64,000 nt of DNA from Bdellovibrio sp. (GCA_014378765.1 JACMNA010000133.1:45978-109977); one strand, 5' to 3'; positions 19,877 to 32,231 are shown, counted from the first letter of the stretch. Notes: a model not told the origin generated them from the letters alone. Numbers and translations: made by a program.

Positions 19877-21493
19877 TTATCTCCTCTTTTCAACAGTTTT
19901 TAATGCCGAGTTATCTTTTGAGTTATCTCTAAGTAAAAAATATTGCTGAGTTACGCCGAACAAGGCGCTAATAAAGTTATAAAGCGTTAATCCGCTAGGT
20001 AAACTCAACATAAATAAAGTAAAGATGATTGGCATAAAGTTAAGAATTTTAGCCTGCGTTGGATCCATCGTCGTTGGAGTTAGTTTTTGCTGAAAGAACA
20101 TCGTAACGCCCATTAAGACCGGCAATACAAAAAAGCGATCGTGTGAGCTTAGATCGGTAATCCAGCCAAAGAATGGTTGCTGATAAATTTCGATGCTTGA
20201 GCCAATGGCCTTCCATAAAGCAAAAAACACCGGAATTTGAATCAACATTGGCAAACATCCACTGAGTGGGTTTGCCTTGTGCTGTTTCATAATCGCCATG
20301 GTTTCGCGATTAACTGCCATCGGATCGCCCTTATATTTATCGCGCGCCGCTTGCAAAAGCGGTTGAATCTTTTGCATCGCGCGCGCCGATTTAAAAGATA
20401 AAATATTAAATGGCAGCATGATTAATCGTACCACAAGGGTTAAGCCGATAATTGCTAAGCCCCAGTTACCCAATAATTGATGCATCAACTTCAGTAACAT
20501 TAATAACGGCTTCGCAATAAAACCAAAAATACCATAGTCCATCACTTCAGCTAAAATCGGGTCAATTTTTTGCAGATTTTCACCCAGCTTGGGGCCCACA
20601 AAATACATTTGCTTAATCTCAGTTGCTTGGGCATTTTTTAATTCATAATTAACAGCCATGTTAGCCATCGAGTTTTGTACTGACATTGACGCTGATGGCG
20701 CGATCTCCGATTTATCGATCAGGGCTTGAGTAAAATACTGGGTGCCAATTGTTGCTAGCGTCACGTTGGCTGCGGTTTTTGTATGGCCCTCGCCCGGTTT
20801 TAAAGAAGAAATGCTGTCGGTTGATATCTTGCCAGATTCGCGAAATAAAAAATCTTGGCGTTCAAACGAGGGCATAAAAAACGTTTTATTTTTAACTTCA
20901 TGTTTTTTATCTGAAAAACTATAGGTAATATTGCCTACGCCACGGTCAAATTGCGTACTGGACTCGAAGTGCATAAGGTCTTTATTAAACTTAATGGCGC
21001 GTTTAATATTTTTTCCAGCAACCACCGCCTGTCCCGTAAATTCGTCGGGCGCGACTTGCGTTAGTGCAAACTGCACAGGCGCTTGATCAACCATCATTCC
21101 AAAAATTTTATCGGCAGATGAAAAAGAAATTGGGTTTTGATTGCGATCGAAATATTTTTTTAGTTCGTAGTAGTTAAGGCCCATTCCGTTCGATGATATT
21201 TGCCATTTAACGTTTTCGTCTTCATAGGTGAACGTTTTTTCATCCGCCGGTAGCGGGCGATTTGAAGGAGTTGCTTGGTTCGTGCCTTCTTGCTTAAAAG
21301 TTTTTGGTGTTTCTTCTGCTTTTTTAGATTTTTGAACATTCTGGGCGCTGTCTGTACTTTGCGTCGAAACCACTCCGGGCTGAGCATAGTTTTTACTGAT
21401 GTAATACTGCCAGCCCCATAAAAATAAAAAGACGGCAACGATTGAAATTAAAAAGCGCGGATTACCAAAAGGTGATTCATTATGATTATTCAT
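19877..21493 (-). CDS. yidC: membrane protein insertase YidC
   Basis: YidC inserts and folds inner-membrane proteins, alone or with SecYEG. The 538-residue protein has the Gram-negative layout. There is an N-terminal anchor (about 9-29) and a Thr/Gln/Lys-rich linker. A large periplasmic P1 domain (about 75-330) follows. The conserved five-helix core carries NWGLAIIGLTLVVRLIMLPF, KQHKANPLSGCLPMLIQIPV and FPLSxGL-like LSLPSGLTLYNF. It overlaps yidD by 8 bases and precedes jag. Confidence 0.97.
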   Translation of the reverse strand: MNNHNESPFGNPRFLISIVAVFLFLWGWQYYISKNYAQPGVVSTQSTDSAQNVQKSKKAEETPKTFKQEGTNQATPSNRPLPADEKTFTYEDENVKWQISSNGMGLNYYELKKYFDRNQNPISFSSADKIFGMMVDQAPVQFALTQVAPDEFTGQAVVAGKNIKRAIKFNKDLMHFESSTQFDRGVGNITYSFSDKKHEVKNKTFFMPSFERQDFLFRESGKISTDSISSLKPGEGHTKTAANVTLATIGTQYFTQALIDKSEIAPSASMSVQNSMANMAVNYELKNAQATEIKQMYFVGPKLGENLQKIDPILAEVMDYGIFGFIAKPLLMLLKLMHQLLGNWGLAIIGLTLVVRLIMLPFNILSFKSARAMQKIQPLLQAARDKYKGDPMAVNRETMAIMKQHKANPLSGCLPMLIQIPVFFALWKAIGSSIEIYQQPFFGWITDLSSHDRFFVLPVLMGVTMFFQQKLTPTTMDPTQAKILNFMPIIFTLFMLSLPSGLTLYNFISALFGVTQQYFLLRDNSKDNSALKTVEKRR

Positions 21494-21713
21494 GCGAGGC
21501 TCTTTCGTTTATGGGAACAGGATCATAAAATGGTTTTTTACTGAGCGGATGACAACTTATAAATCTGAGAAAGACAAGCTGAGTTGCACGGAAAAATGTA
21601 AACTTTTCATAGGCTTCTACGGCGTAGTGCGAGCACGAAGGATAGTATCTGCAGTTACCACCTATAAATTGTGCGATTGTGCTTTGGTAAATCCGAATTA
21701 AAATAAAAGGCAA
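21486..21713 (-). CDS. yidD: membrane protein insertion efficiency factor YidD
   Basis: YidD is a small membrane-associated protein of the rnpA-yidD-yidC cluster. The core PFILIRIYQ...GGNCRYYPSCSHYAVEAYEKF...SCHPLSKKPFYDPVP is a full match to the family. The start is uncertain: the frame is open up to a GTG at 21869, but that part (52 residues) lies inside rnpA and looks like its shadow. I place the start at the TTG at 21713, giving about 75 residues, the usual size, though it lacks a clear ribosome site. Confidence 0.85.
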   Translation of the reverse strand: MPFILIRIYQSTIAQFIGGNCRYYPSCSHYAVEAYEKFTFFRATQLVFLRFISCHPLSKKPFYDPVPINERASHE

Positions 21714-21735
21714 TCGGTTTGATCGAGCCGAAAAG

Positions 21736-22071
21736 TCAGATCTTTTGGTAGGCTGCCAAAAATTCTTTAAATTGAAGTTCGTAATAAAAGGACTCGTCTG
21801 ATTGTGGTCTGAACACAAACACGATTGTTTTAGATTGAAGCTTTTCAGGCCATTGTTCAGTTCGTACACAGTTGCGAACCCATCTTTTGAGCTTATTTCG
21901 AATTATAGCATTACCGACCTTACGAGAAGCAGTGACTCCAAAATAATTTTTAGCGTCTGCCGAATTCATAATGTGAAGGGTTACCCAAGAAGCAAGCCGT
22001 TGTTTTTTTCCAGTCAACGCAGCTTCTTTGAAATTCGAAGATCTCTTAAGAGGATAGACCTTATTTGCCAC
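21736..22071 (-). CDS. rnpA: ribonuclease P protein component
   Basis: RnpA is the protein cofactor of the RNase P ribozyme, which trims tRNA 5' ends. The 111-residue product has the [12 protein letters not shown] start, [24 protein letters not shown] (the RNR-type RNA-binding motif, about 42-64) and family length. It starts with GTG at 22071, overlapping the end of rpmH by 11 bases, as in many bacteria. Confidence 0.95.
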   Translation of the reverse strand: MANKVYPLKRSSNFKEAALTGKKQRLASWVTLHIMNSADAKNYFGVTASRKVGNAIIRNKLKRWVRNCVRTEQWPEKLQSKTIVFVFRPQSDESFYYELQFKEFLAAYQKI

Positions 22072-22213
22072 CAGGTTTAACGGTCAACTTTTTACGACCT
22101 TTAGCACGACGACGATTGATCAGCTTTTTGCCAGCGGCCGTCTTCATTTTTGATCTGAAGCCATGCGTTTTAGCGCGACGTTTTTTACTGGGTTGATAAG
22201 TACGTTTACTCAT
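22061..22213 (-). CDS. rpmH: 50S ribosomal protein L34
   Basis: A 50-codon minus-strand frame from the ATG at 22213 encodes [20 protein letters not shown] followed by [20 protein letters not shown] and KKLTV. This is a textbook L34 (Arg/Lys-rich, TYQPSKxxRxxxHGFR). The C-terminal VKPGGK extension is slightly longer than in E. coli. It heads the rpmH-rnpA-yidD-yidC-jag-mnmE-mnmG-rsmG cluster and diverges from dnaA across 159 bases. Confidence 0.97.
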   Translation of the reverse strand: MSKRTYQPSKKRRAKTHGFRSKMKTAAGKKLINRRRAKGRKKLTVKPGGK

Positions 22214-22316
22214 AGGACACCTCTTCTACGACGTCATTCACGTCAATGCATAAATAATCAGCTACAGCTAATTAAAGTGAGTTAGAAATAAAGCACAACG
22301 CGGCATTGAGGTCAAC

Positions 22317-22325
22317 TGTTGATAA
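22317..22325 (+). promoter_or_regulatory. near-consensus DnaA box upstream of dnaA
   Basis: TGTTGATAA has one mismatch to the DnaA box TGTGGATAA. It lies in the rpmH-dnaA spacer, 48 bases before the dnaA start, a place used for dnaA autoregulation in other bacteria. A single near-consensus 9-mer is weak evidence on its own. Confidence 0.4.
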
Positions 22326-22372
22326 CTCGGAATCCTGTTGTTAGTTAGATCCCGTGGTCCTGAGGGGGAATA

Positions 22373-23770
22373 ATGGAGATGAATAGTTCGTTTTGGAGTC
22401 AAATCAAGTCCTCCATGAAAAATAAGAACGGTACGAACAAGCTTTTAGAAAATTGGCTTGATCCGATCGATCTCATAAAAGCAGAAAAAAGTGGCGACAA
22501 TTTAAAGGTTATTTTAGGGGTTCCTAATCAATTTTTCTTTTTCTATGTCAATGAACACTTAAAAGATAAGATCACCCAAGAGTTGGCCTTGGTGTCGGGC
22601 TTAAAATTAGATGTCGAATTTGTTGTTACTGGCAAGATGGCTAGCGACTACAACACGTCTTTACAAGACGTCATGCAAAACACTGAACAAATTTTTCAAA
22701 ATAACTCACGCCCGACGCCGCTGTACCCGCCTAAGCCGATTGAAAATATAAATGAAGACTTTACCTTTTCAACTTTTGTTGTGGGTAAAAACTCTGAGTT
22801 TGCTCATGCCGCCACTTATAATGTTTCGCAAAATCCGGGGGCGGATGATTATAATCCTCTCTTTATATATGGGCCATCCGGTATGGGTAAAACCCACCTG
22901 TTAAATGCGGCCGCTAATCAAATTAAACAGAATTATCCACACTTAAGAATTACCTATATCTCGGCCGAGCGTTTTTTAAATGAGTGCGTTTCGGCCATTC
23001 GGCGACACGAAATGGATAAATTTCGTCAGAAGTACCGTGAAAATTCAGATATTATCGTGGTCGACGATGTTCAGTACATCGGTCGCGGTGAGGCCGTTCA
23101 AGAAGAGTTTTTCCATACGATTAATACGTTTATTGAAAAAACACGCCAAGTTATTCTAGCCAGTGACCGCATGCCTAAAGATATCTTGGGTTTAGAGGAT
23201 CGTTCGCGCACCCGTTTAGAGCGTGGATTGATTGCTGATATTACGATGCCAGACTTAGAAACACGAATTGCCATCTTAAGATACAAGGCTGAAAATTTTA
23301 ACATTCGTGTTTCTGAAGATACCGTTCAATATATAGCTAAGATTTCTAAAAAATCCATTCGAGAGCTCGAGGGCAACTTAAAGAAGATTAAGATGTACTC
23401 CGAGCTTCAGGGTTTAACGATTAATTTAGAGTTGGCGCGCAAAGTTTTAGCTCATCATGAAAATACGATCACCATCACCGTTGAAGAGATACAAAGAATT
23501 GTTTCAGAGTATTTTAAAATTAGGGTGAGTGACCTTAAGGCTGCCAGCCGCGCTAAGCCAATTGTGGTTCCGCGCCAGATCGCCATGTATTTAATCAAAA
23601 AGTTTTTGGATAAATCATTGGTAGATATTGGTAAGGCCTTTGGCGGAAAAGATCACACGACGGTAATCAGTTCTATAGAAAAAGTTGAGAATCTACAGAA
23701 CAAAGATGCTCAATTTAAGAATGATATCGATGAGTTAATCAACCAAATCCACAATGTGACTGGATTGTAG
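22373..23770 (+). CDS. dnaA: chromosomal replication initiator protein DnaA
   Basis: DnaA binds oriC and melts it to start replication. The 465-residue protein has domain I (about 1-85), a short linker and the AAA+ core. The core contains Walker A GPSGMGKT (167-174), Walker B IIVVDDVQYI, and sensor/arginine-finger region. Domain IV has the DNA-binding signature GKAFGGKDHTTVISSIEKVE near the C-terminus. A GAGGGGGA ribosome site precedes the ATG. It is flanked by probable DnaA boxes on both sides. Confidence 0.98.
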   Translation: MEMNSSFWSQIKSSMKNKNGTNKLLENWLDPIDLIKAEKSGDNLKVILGVPNQFFFFYVNEHLKDKITQELALVSGLKLDVEFVVTGKMASDYNTSLQDVMQNTEQIFQNNSRPTPLYPPKPIENINEDFTFSTFVVGKNSEFAHAATYNVSQNPGADDYNPLFIYGPSGMGKTHLLNAAANQIKQNYPHLRITYISAERFLNECVSAIRRHEMDKFRQKYRENSDIIVVDDVQYIGRGEAVQEEFFHTINTFIEKTRQVILASDRMPKDILGLEDRSRTRLERGLIADITMPDLETRIAILRYKAENFNIRVSEDTVQYIAKISKKSIRELEGNLKKIKMYSELQGLTINLELARKVLAHHENTITITVEEIQRIVSEYFKIRVSDLKAASRAKPIVVPRQIAMYLIKKFLDKSLVDIGKAFGGKDHTTVISSIEKVENLQNKDAQFKNDIDELINQIHNVTGL

Positions 23771-23981
23771 ATGTGGGAATGTGGGTAACCTGTGGATAAC
23801 CTATCCGGAAACTCTGTGGATAATTATAATCAACATTTTAACTCGGTTTTGATTTAATTCTACGTTGAGTTTTCCACGCGGAAAGGTTAATAGTTTCAAA
23901 GATTTACTTTAAAAAGTGACTTACCAACGCTCCTACTACGACTACTACATTTATATATATAATAATAGGGAACCAAGAGAC
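23771..23981. other. oriC: putative replication origin oriC (dnaA-dnaN spacer)
   Basis: This 211-base spacer holds two perfect DnaA boxes (TGTGGATAA at 23791-23799 and 23815-23823), a one-mismatch box (TGTGGGTAA at 23780-23788) and a small dyad at 23870-23884. It also has a run of CTA-type triplets (23933-23950) resembling the DnaA-trio on the complementary strand, and an AT-only stretch (23951-23967) suited to unwinding. It ends at the dnaN start. The order boxes, trio, AT-rich matches described bacterial unwinding regions; function is inferred. Confidence 0.82.
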
Positions 23982-25088
23982 ATGAAAATTGAGATACAAA
24001 AAAAAGATCTTTTAGGACTCTTAAGCCGAACTCAAAATATTGTCGAAAAAAGAAATACGATGCCGATCTTGGTAAACGTTTTGTTAGAAGCCTCTGATAA
24101 TCAATTAAAGGCTTACGCTACGGACTTAGAAGTTAGTCTTACCGATTCGGTACCTGTGCAAACAAAAGAGCCTGGCAAGGTTGCAGTAAGCGCTAAGAGC
24201 CTTTTTGAAATTACGAAAGAATTATTCGACGGACCAATTCAATTAATTAAAAAAGAAAACAACTGGCTTGAAATTAAGCAGGGTAAATTTCTATCAAAAA
24301 TTATTGGCGTGGCGGCAGATGAGTATCCGGTGTTTCCAACTTATAACTCAGAAAACTTTTCTAAGATTAATGCCGCTGAATTTAAATTTATGATCGATAA
24401 AACTATTTATAGCGTTTCAAACGATGAAACTCGCTATCACTTAAATGGTGTTTATTTTGAAAAGTTAGAAAAAGATATGATCACGATGGTCGCGACCGAT
24501 GGTCATCGCTTGAGTCTAATCAAAAAAGAATTTAAGAATTTATCAATGGGCGAAAAAATTGGTGTGATCATTCCTAAAAAAGGTTTGTTTGAAATTAAGA
24601 AATTAATTGAGTCTTCAGTTGAAGATGTACACGTGGCCGTTGAAGGTTCGCAGTTTATTCTAAAATCAGGTAGCTGCATTCTGATGATTCGCCTTATCGA
24701 GGGGAAATACCCGAATTATCAACAGTTTATTCCACAAAAGTTTTCTCATAATATTGTAGTTCCTCGTGACGCAATTTTATCTTGTCTAAAACGGGTTTCA
24801 CTTTTAGCTAATCAAAAGTCTAAGGCTATTATGATGAGTTTTTCTAAAAATAAATTAGAAATCACTTCAAACAATCCTGAACTGGGTGATGCTAAAGAAG
24901 AATTAGATATTAATTATGATGGGCCTGATTTGAAAATTGGCTTCAACGCTCGTTACGTAGAAGATGTTTTAAAAAACATTGAGCAAGAAAATGTCGAATT
25001 TGAATTGAATGATCAATTATCGCCAGGCGTTCTTAAAGCACAAGATCGTAATGATTATATCAATGTTGTTATGCCGATGCGTATTTGA
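23982..25088 (+). CDS. dnaN: DNA polymerase III beta sliding clamp
   Basis: DnaN is the processivity clamp of the replicative polymerase. I place the start at the ATG at 23982, giving MKIEIQKKDLLGLLSRTQNI and a 368-residue product of family length. The longer frame from 23916 would translate origin DNA (a Tyr-rich junk leader) and is unlikely. Three clamp domains are apparent, with MPILVNVLLEA, ATDGHRLSL and the C-terminal NYxNVVMPMRI-type ending. recF follows after 3 bases. Confidence 0.97.
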   Translation: MKIEIQKKDLLGLLSRTQNIVEKRNTMPILVNVLLEASDNQLKAYATDLEVSLTDSVPVQTKEPGKVAVSAKSLFEITKELFDGPIQLIKKENNWLEIKQGKFLSKIIGVAADEYPVFPTYNSENFSKINAAEFKFMIDKTIYSVSNDETRYHLNGVYFEKLEKDMITMVATDGHRLSLIKKEFKNLSMGEKIGVIIPKKGLFEIKKLIESSVEDVHVAVEGSQFILKSGSCILMIRLIEGKYPNYQQFIPQKFSHNIVVPRDAILSCLKRVSLLANQKSKAIMMSFSKNKLEITSNNPELGDAKEELDINYDGPDLKIGFNARYVEDVLKNIEQENVEFELNDQLSPGVLKAQDRNDYINVVMPMRI

Positions 25089-25091
25089 TGA

Positions 25092-26213
25092 ATGATAATA
25101 AAATCGCTTCACATTGCAAACTTTAGAAATTTCGATCACATCCAAACTGATTTTAGCGAACACGTAAATATTTTTTTAGGTGATAACGGCCAAGGTAAAA
25201 CAAATTTACTTGAAGCCATTTATTTACTAATTGATGGCGAAAGTTTTCGTTACACGAAATACGAAACGCTCGTAAAGCTAGATAAATCTGAAGGTTTAAT
25301 TAAAAGCCATTTAGAAAATGAAAAATTAGATTACAATTTAAAGCTTTTATTTTCGGGCCACAAAAAAGAGTTTACCGTAAATGAAAAAAAGAGTTCGCAC
25401 TCCAATTTGAACTTACCACCTGCGATTTTATTTTCACCCGAAAGCTTAAGTATTATCAAAGAAAGCTCGGATGAACGCCGTAGCCTTGCTGACCAATTAG
25501 TCATTCAGAGTAATCGCCAAGGTCGACGTGTGATTCAGGATTTTAAAAAAGCCCTTAAAACTCGCAATAAAATTTTAAAAGACTTGGCGCACGAGCAAAT
25601 CGATCGTGAGATCGGTATCGAGACGCTAGCGAGTTTAAATCAGATTTACTTGAAACTGGCCGCCGAAGTCACAATTCTGCGTTTAAACGCCCTTACTGAC
25701 ATCCAAAACGACGTCGAGAAAGCACTTGTTCAGATACATGCGGGTCAAAATATCAAATTTGATTATAAATACATCATTTCTGACATTGATCATAAAAATT
25801 CAGACCTAGAGTTGGTGATCAAAAGCTTACAAAATCGCATGAAAGAACTAGAAAAATTTGAGCTTCAAAGTGGGGTCTCTTTAGTGGGTCCGCAGAAGCA
25901 TGATGTCATATTTCTATATAACGGAAATGACTCACGTTTCTATAGTTCGCAGGGACAGCAAAGATCAATCATATTAGCTTTCAAAATGGCTCAGATTGTG
26001 TATCATCATAGGGTTCACGGATTTTACCCAGTTTTGCTTTTAGATGATGTTTTATCTGAGCTTGATTTAAGTAAGCAGGAGTCATTAATTTCGACCCTGA
26101 ATCAGACCAAAACGCAAACGTTTGTGACGACCACAGATGTTTCGCTCATTTCAAAACTTAGCCTGAGTAATACCCGTGTTTTTAATATCAAGAACGGACA
26201 GATTTTTAGTTAA
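25092..26213 (+). CDS. recF: DNA replication and repair protein RecF
   Basis: RecF is an SMC-like ATPase that helps load RecA at gaps. The 373-residue protein begins MIIKSLHIANFRNF and has Walker A GDNGQGKT (30-37). The ABC signature region is YSSQGQQRSIILAFKMAQI and Walker B is PVLLLDDVLSELD. It is tightly coupled to dnaN (3-base gap) with no own ribosome site evident. Confidence 0.96.
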   Translation: MIIKSLHIANFRNFDHIQTDFSEHVNIFLGDNGQGKTNLLEAIYLLIDGESFRYTKYETLVKLDKSEGLIKSHLENEKLDYNLKLLFSGHKKEFTVNEKKSSHSNLNLPPAILFSPESLSIIKESSDERRSLADQLVIQSNRQGRRVIQDFKKALKTRNKILKDLAHEQIDREIGIETLASLNQIYLKLAAEVTILRLNALTDIQNDVEKALVQIHAGQNIKFDYKYIISDIDHKNSDLELVIKSLQNRMKELEKFELQSGVSLVGPQKHDVIFLYNGNDSRFYSSQGQQRSIILAFKMAQIVYHHRVHGFYPVLLLDDVLSELDLSKQESLISTLNQTKTQTFVTTTDVSLISKLSLSNTRVFNIKNGQIFS

Positions 26214-26237
26214 TCAATTACGTTTCAATGAATGAAA

Positions 26238-26246
26238 TGTGGATAA
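26238..26246 (+). promoter_or_regulatory. perfect DnaA box upstream of gyrB
   Basis: TGTGGATAA lies 49 bases before the gyrB start in the 81-base recF-gyrB spacer. A perfect 9-mer match this close to oriC may bind DnaA and link gyrase expression to initiation. This is inference from position. Confidence 0.6.
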
Positions 26247-26285
26247 GTCTGTGAGTAGTGTTGGGATCTTTTTTGGATCTTCTAA

Positions 26286-28718
<2,433 letters not shown>

Positions 28719-28758
28719 CGCTAAAATTATATTAATTAACTAGTTAGGTGATTTAATT

Positions 28759-31221
28759 ATGGATTCTACAAATGATGTAAAAGGTATAACGAATGTCGAT
28801 ATTAATACGGAAATGCGTGAAGCTTATTTACAGTATTCGATGTCGGTTATTGTTGGTCGCGCCCTACCTGATGTGCGTGACGGCTTAAAACCCGTTCACC
28901 GTCGCGTTTTGTTTGCGCAGCATGAGTTATCAAATACCAGTGATAAACCTTATAAAAAATCAGCCCGCGTGGTCGGCGACGTCATCGGTAAATATCACCC
29001 GCACGGAGACTTGGCCGTTTACGAAACAATGGTTCGTATGGCGCAAGACTTCTCATTACGATATCCGCTGATTGATGGTCAGGGAAATTTCGGTTCGGTC
29101 GATGGAGATTCGGCCGCGGCATCTCGCTATACCGAAGTTCGTATGACGAAGTTAGCTGAAGATCTTTTAGAAGATATCGACAAAGACACGGTTCCGTTCG
29201 GCCCTAACTACGATGATTCGTTACAGATCCCACTTGTGTTGCCGGCGAAATTTCCAAACTTATTAGTAAATGGATCTTCAGGTATTGCCGTGGGTATGGC
29301 GACGAACATTCCGCCACACAATTTAGGTGAAGTGATCGATGGCTGTATTCACCTTATTCACAATCCAGAGTGTGGAATTGAAGAATTAATTGAAAGAATT
29401 CCGGGACCTGATTTTCCGACGGCCGCGCAAATTGCGGGCAAAGAAGGAATCATGGCGGCGTACCGTAAGGGGCGCGGAATTATCACGATTAAAGCAAAAG
29501 CCGATATCGAAATTAAAAAAGATCACGAAGAAATTGTTATTTCTGAACTTCCTTACCAAGTTAATAAAGCTAAGCTGGTTGAAAGCATTGCGGACTTAGT
29601 AAAAGAAAAAACTGTTGAAGGCATTGCGGACATTCGTGATGAATCATCACGCGAGGGTATGCGCGTATTGATAGTTTTAAAGCGCGGCGAGAACGCTTCC
29701 GTTATTTTAAATCGCCTTTACAAATTTACGCAGCTGCAAGTTAGTTTCGGTATTATCATGTTAGCGCTCGATGCGAAAAGTCAGCCCGTTACATTTAACT
29801 TAAAACAAATGCTTGAGGCCTTCGTTGAACATCGCCGTGATGTTGTAACGAAGCGCTGTATTTTCGAATTAAAAAAGGCGCAAGAGCGCGCGCATATTTT
29901 AGAAGGTTTAAAAAAAGCCCTTGATCATATTGATGAAGTGATCGCGACGATTAAGGCTTCAAAAGAAGCACATTCGGCTCGCGAAGCCTTGATTGCGAAA
30001 TTCGCATTTAGCGAACGCCAAGCCGTGGCGATTTTAGAAATGCGTTTACAACGCTTAACTGGTTTAGAGATTCAAAAAATCATTGATGAATTAAATGGAT
30101 TAATGAAGCAAATCGACTGGCTTAAGTTTGTATTGGCAGACGTAAAAGAAATTTATAAAATTATCGTTGGTGAATTAGAAGATATTAAAAAACGCTTTGC
30201 CGACCCACGCCGCACGGAAATAACGGGCGACATGTCAGATATTGAAGATGAAGATCTAATTTCTGATGAACCTATGGTCGTGACAATCACGAACACCGGT
30301 TACATTAAGCGTATTTCTACCGAAGAATACCGCGTGCAAAAACGTGGCGGTAAGGGCTTAAAGGGTATGGAAACGCGTGAAGAAGACTACGTAACCGATA
30401 TCTTCACGGCATCAACGAAGACGATGCTATTAGTTTTCACCGATAAAGGAAAAGTTTACTGGTGTAAGGTTCATAAATTACCAATGGGAAGTCGAACTTC
30501 TAAAGGTAAAGCGATTGCAAACGTTGTTAACCTAGCGGCGGGCGAAAAAGTGCGCGCAATTTTGCCAGTTAATGAATTTGTTGAAAATAAATCTGTCGTT
30601 ATGCTAACTGAAAAAGGAATTATCAAGAAAACATCGCTAGATGCTTTCGCGAATCCTCGCCAGGCGGGTATTATTGCTTTAACTACGGATCTTGAAGATC
30701 AAGTGGTGGCGGTGAAGATGTCTGATGGTCAAAGCGATATCTTTATTGCGACCAAAGAAGGAATGTCGATTCGTTTCAACGAAGACGATGTGCGCGTGAT
30801 GGGTCGATCAGCCCGCGGCGTAAAAGGTATTACTTTATCTAAAGACGATATCGTGGTGGCGATGGAGGTTTTAGAAAAAGGAACTCCGGATACAATCTTA
30901 ATGGTCACGGCTAAAGGCTACGGAAAACGTTCTGAAACTGGCGAGTACCGCGTACAAAGCCGCGGCGGAGTCGGAATTATCACGCAAAAAACAACCGATA
31001 AAGTTGGCAACGTGGTTGGAACTAAGAAAGTAAGCCCTACACAAGAATTAATTCTTTCGACCGATCAAGGCCAAGTGATTCGTATGAAAATTTCTGATAT
31101 TTCAGTTTTAGGTCGTAATACACAAGGCGTACGTTTAATTAATCTTGATGAAAAGCAAGAATTTGTTAAAGGTATCGCGGTTGTTGATGATGAAGACAAA
31201 ACTGGTGAAGAAATCCATTAA
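28759..31221 (+). CDS. gyrA: DNA gyrase subunit A
   Basis: GyrA cuts and rejoins DNA in gyrase. The 820-residue protein has the winged-helix breakage domain with catalytic Tyr124 ([10 protein letters not shown]), a long coiled coil with the C-gate (about 340-500), and a beta-pinwheel. The GyrA box QKRGGKG begins at residue 527. The quinolone-determining region reads GDLAVYE: Leu85 (codon TTG, 29011-29013) and Glu89 sit where E. coli has Ser83 and Asp87. Its 3' end overlaps the start of the next lipoprotein gene. Confidence 0.98.
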   Translation: MDSTNDVKGITNVDINTEMREAYLQYSMSVIVGRALPDVRDGLKPVHRRVLFAQHELSNTSDKPYKKSARVVGDVIGKYHPHGDLAVYETMVRMAQDFSLRYPLIDGQGNFGSVDGDSAAASRYTEVRMTKLAEDLLEDIDKDTVPFGPNYDDSLQIPLVLPAKFPNLLVNGSSGIAVGMATNIPPHNLGEVIDGCIHLIHNPECGIEELIERIPGPDFPTAAQIAGKEGIMAAYRKGRGIITIKAKADIEIKKDHEEIVISELPYQVNKAKLVESIADLVKEKTVEGIADIRDESSREGMRVLIVLKRGENASVILNRLYKFTQLQVSFGIIMLALDAKSQPVTFNLKQMLEAFVEHRRDVVTKRCIFELKKAQERAHILEGLKKALDHIDEVIATIKASKEAHSAREALIAKFAFSERQAVAILEMRLQRLTGLEIQKIIDELNGLMKQIDWLKFVLADVKEIYKIIVGELEDIKKRFADPRRTEITGDMSDIEDEDLISDEPMVVTITNTGYIKRISTEEYRVQKRGGKGLKGMETREEDYVTDIFTASTKTMLLVFTDKGKVYWCKVHKLPMGSRTSKGKAIANVVNLAAGEKVRAILPVNEFVENKSVVMLTEKGIIKKTSLDAFANPRQAGIIALTTDLEDQVVAVKMSDGQSDIFIATKEGMSIRFNEDDVRVMGRSARGVKGITLSKDDIVVAMEVLEKGTPDTILMVTAKGYGKRSETGEYRVQSRGGVGIITQKTTDKVGNVVGTKKVSPTQELILSTDQGQVIRMKISDISVLGRNTQGVRLINLDEKQEFVKGIAVVDDEDKTGEEIH

Positions 31222-32011
31222 AACACTTTTCTTATTAAGTGCCGCATTCTTTTTTTTGAATGCGTGCACCCCTCAATCGGATCGTTTTTACACTGAAGCT
31301 TATTCTGAAATTGAAAAGGGCCACTTTCGGGTGGCGCTTGATTTGCTTGAACGATCAGCCCAAACGGCGAAACAAGATAAAAAACGTACGAAGGCCATGG
31401 TTGAGGCGGCCCGCATCGCCCGCTTCGAAATTCAAGATTATAATCGTGCGCTTAGGCTAAACCGCGAGATTGTAATGAAGTCTGAAGATCCCAAGCAAAG
31501 ATTAAACGCGCAATTGGCGCTTGGTGAAATTTATTTAGAGAACACTCAAAATTACGCGCAAGCTTTAAAAGAGTTTTTAATTTTAGAACAGCTTGAACAG
31601 AATTTAGCCCTGAAAGAACGTCTAAAATTTAAAATTGCTCAAGCCCAATTTCTGATCGGTAACCCGAAAAGTTCACTAGAGTATATCGACTCAGCACTTA
31701 AGCTTTCTGGCCCAGAAAAGAAAAATTTTCTAAAATTAAGAGCCCAAGTGCTTATCTCTGAAAAAAAATTCGACGAAGCGATTGCCGCTTATGCTGATTT
31801 GCTTACGCTGGATGAACCATTTTTTAATAAAGAAAATCTTTATATTGCGACCTCAATCGCATACGAAGAAAAAGAAGACTACGCTGCGGCCCTTGCGTAT
31901 CTGCAAACATATAAAGACCGAATTCAAGATAAGGCTTATTTAGAGCTTCGAATTAAAAGACTTTCTGAGCGACTGACAAATAAACCGCTATTTAAAGGCC
32001 GCCGCAAATAA
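31190..32011 (+). CDS. TPR-repeat lipoprotein
   Basis: From the ATG at 31190 the 273-residue protein has a lipoprotein signal ([14 protein letters not shown], Cys26). Tandem helical hairpins follow that look like tetratricopeptide repeats (for example [74 protein letters not shown]). Such proteins usually scaffold envelope complexes. The coding region overlaps the gyrA 3' end by 32 bases, so it is co-transcribed with gyrase. A GTG at 31205 is an alternative start. The specific role is unknown. Confidence 0.85.
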   Translation: MKTKLVKKSIKTLFLLSAAFFFLNACTPQSDRFYTEAYSEIEKGHFRVALDLLERSAQTAKQDKKRTKAMVEAARIARFEIQDYNRALRLNREIVMKSEDPKQRLNAQLALGEIYLENTQNYAQALKEFLILEQLEQNLALKERLKFKIAQAQFLIGNPKSSLEYIDSALKLSGPEKKNFLKLRAQVLISEKKFDEAIAAYADLLTLDEPFFNKENLYIATSIAYEEKEDYAAALAYLQTYKDRIQDKAYLELRIKRLSERLTNKPLFKGRRK

Positions 32012-32030
32012 AGCAAAGTAATGAGGCAAT

Positions 32031-32231
32031 GTGAAAAAAAATAAGTACGTGGTTTTTGCGATGATTGGATTCGAGTTAGTTGCACTTATATTAATTGCGC
32101 TGTGGCTAGGTGGCCTTTTAGCCAAAAAAGGATTCGACAGCACCATCTCGCAAACCGTGTGTGTGCTGATGGCCTTCTTTATTTGGTTTGTAAGTCTGAT
32201 AATGAAGTTAAAAGGCCTCAAAAATGATTAA
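32031..32231 (+). CDS. AtpZ/AtpI-like small membrane protein
   Basis: The 66-residue product has two hydrophobic helices (about 7-29 and 42-60) with LWLGGLLAKKGFD between them, the pattern of the small AtpZ-type proteins (ATPase_gene1 family) encoded at the start of atp operons and linked to Fo assembly or Mg2+/Ca2+ transport. It starts with GTG after a GAGG site and overlaps the next gene by 8 bases. Assignment rests on size, topology and context. Confidence 0.72.
   Translation: MKKNKYVVFAMIGFELVALILIALWLGGLLAKKGFDSTISQTVCVLMAFFIWFVSLIMKLKGLKND

Noticed and set aside
21714..21869. N-terminal extension of yidD
   Set aside because: It lies entirely within rnpA in another frame and has no YidD-like sequence; more likely non-coding in this frame.
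23916..23981. N-terminal extension of dnaN
   Set aside because: It translates the DnaA-trio-like and AT-rich origin DNA into a Tyr-rich leader; the ATG at 23982 gives the normal DnaN start.
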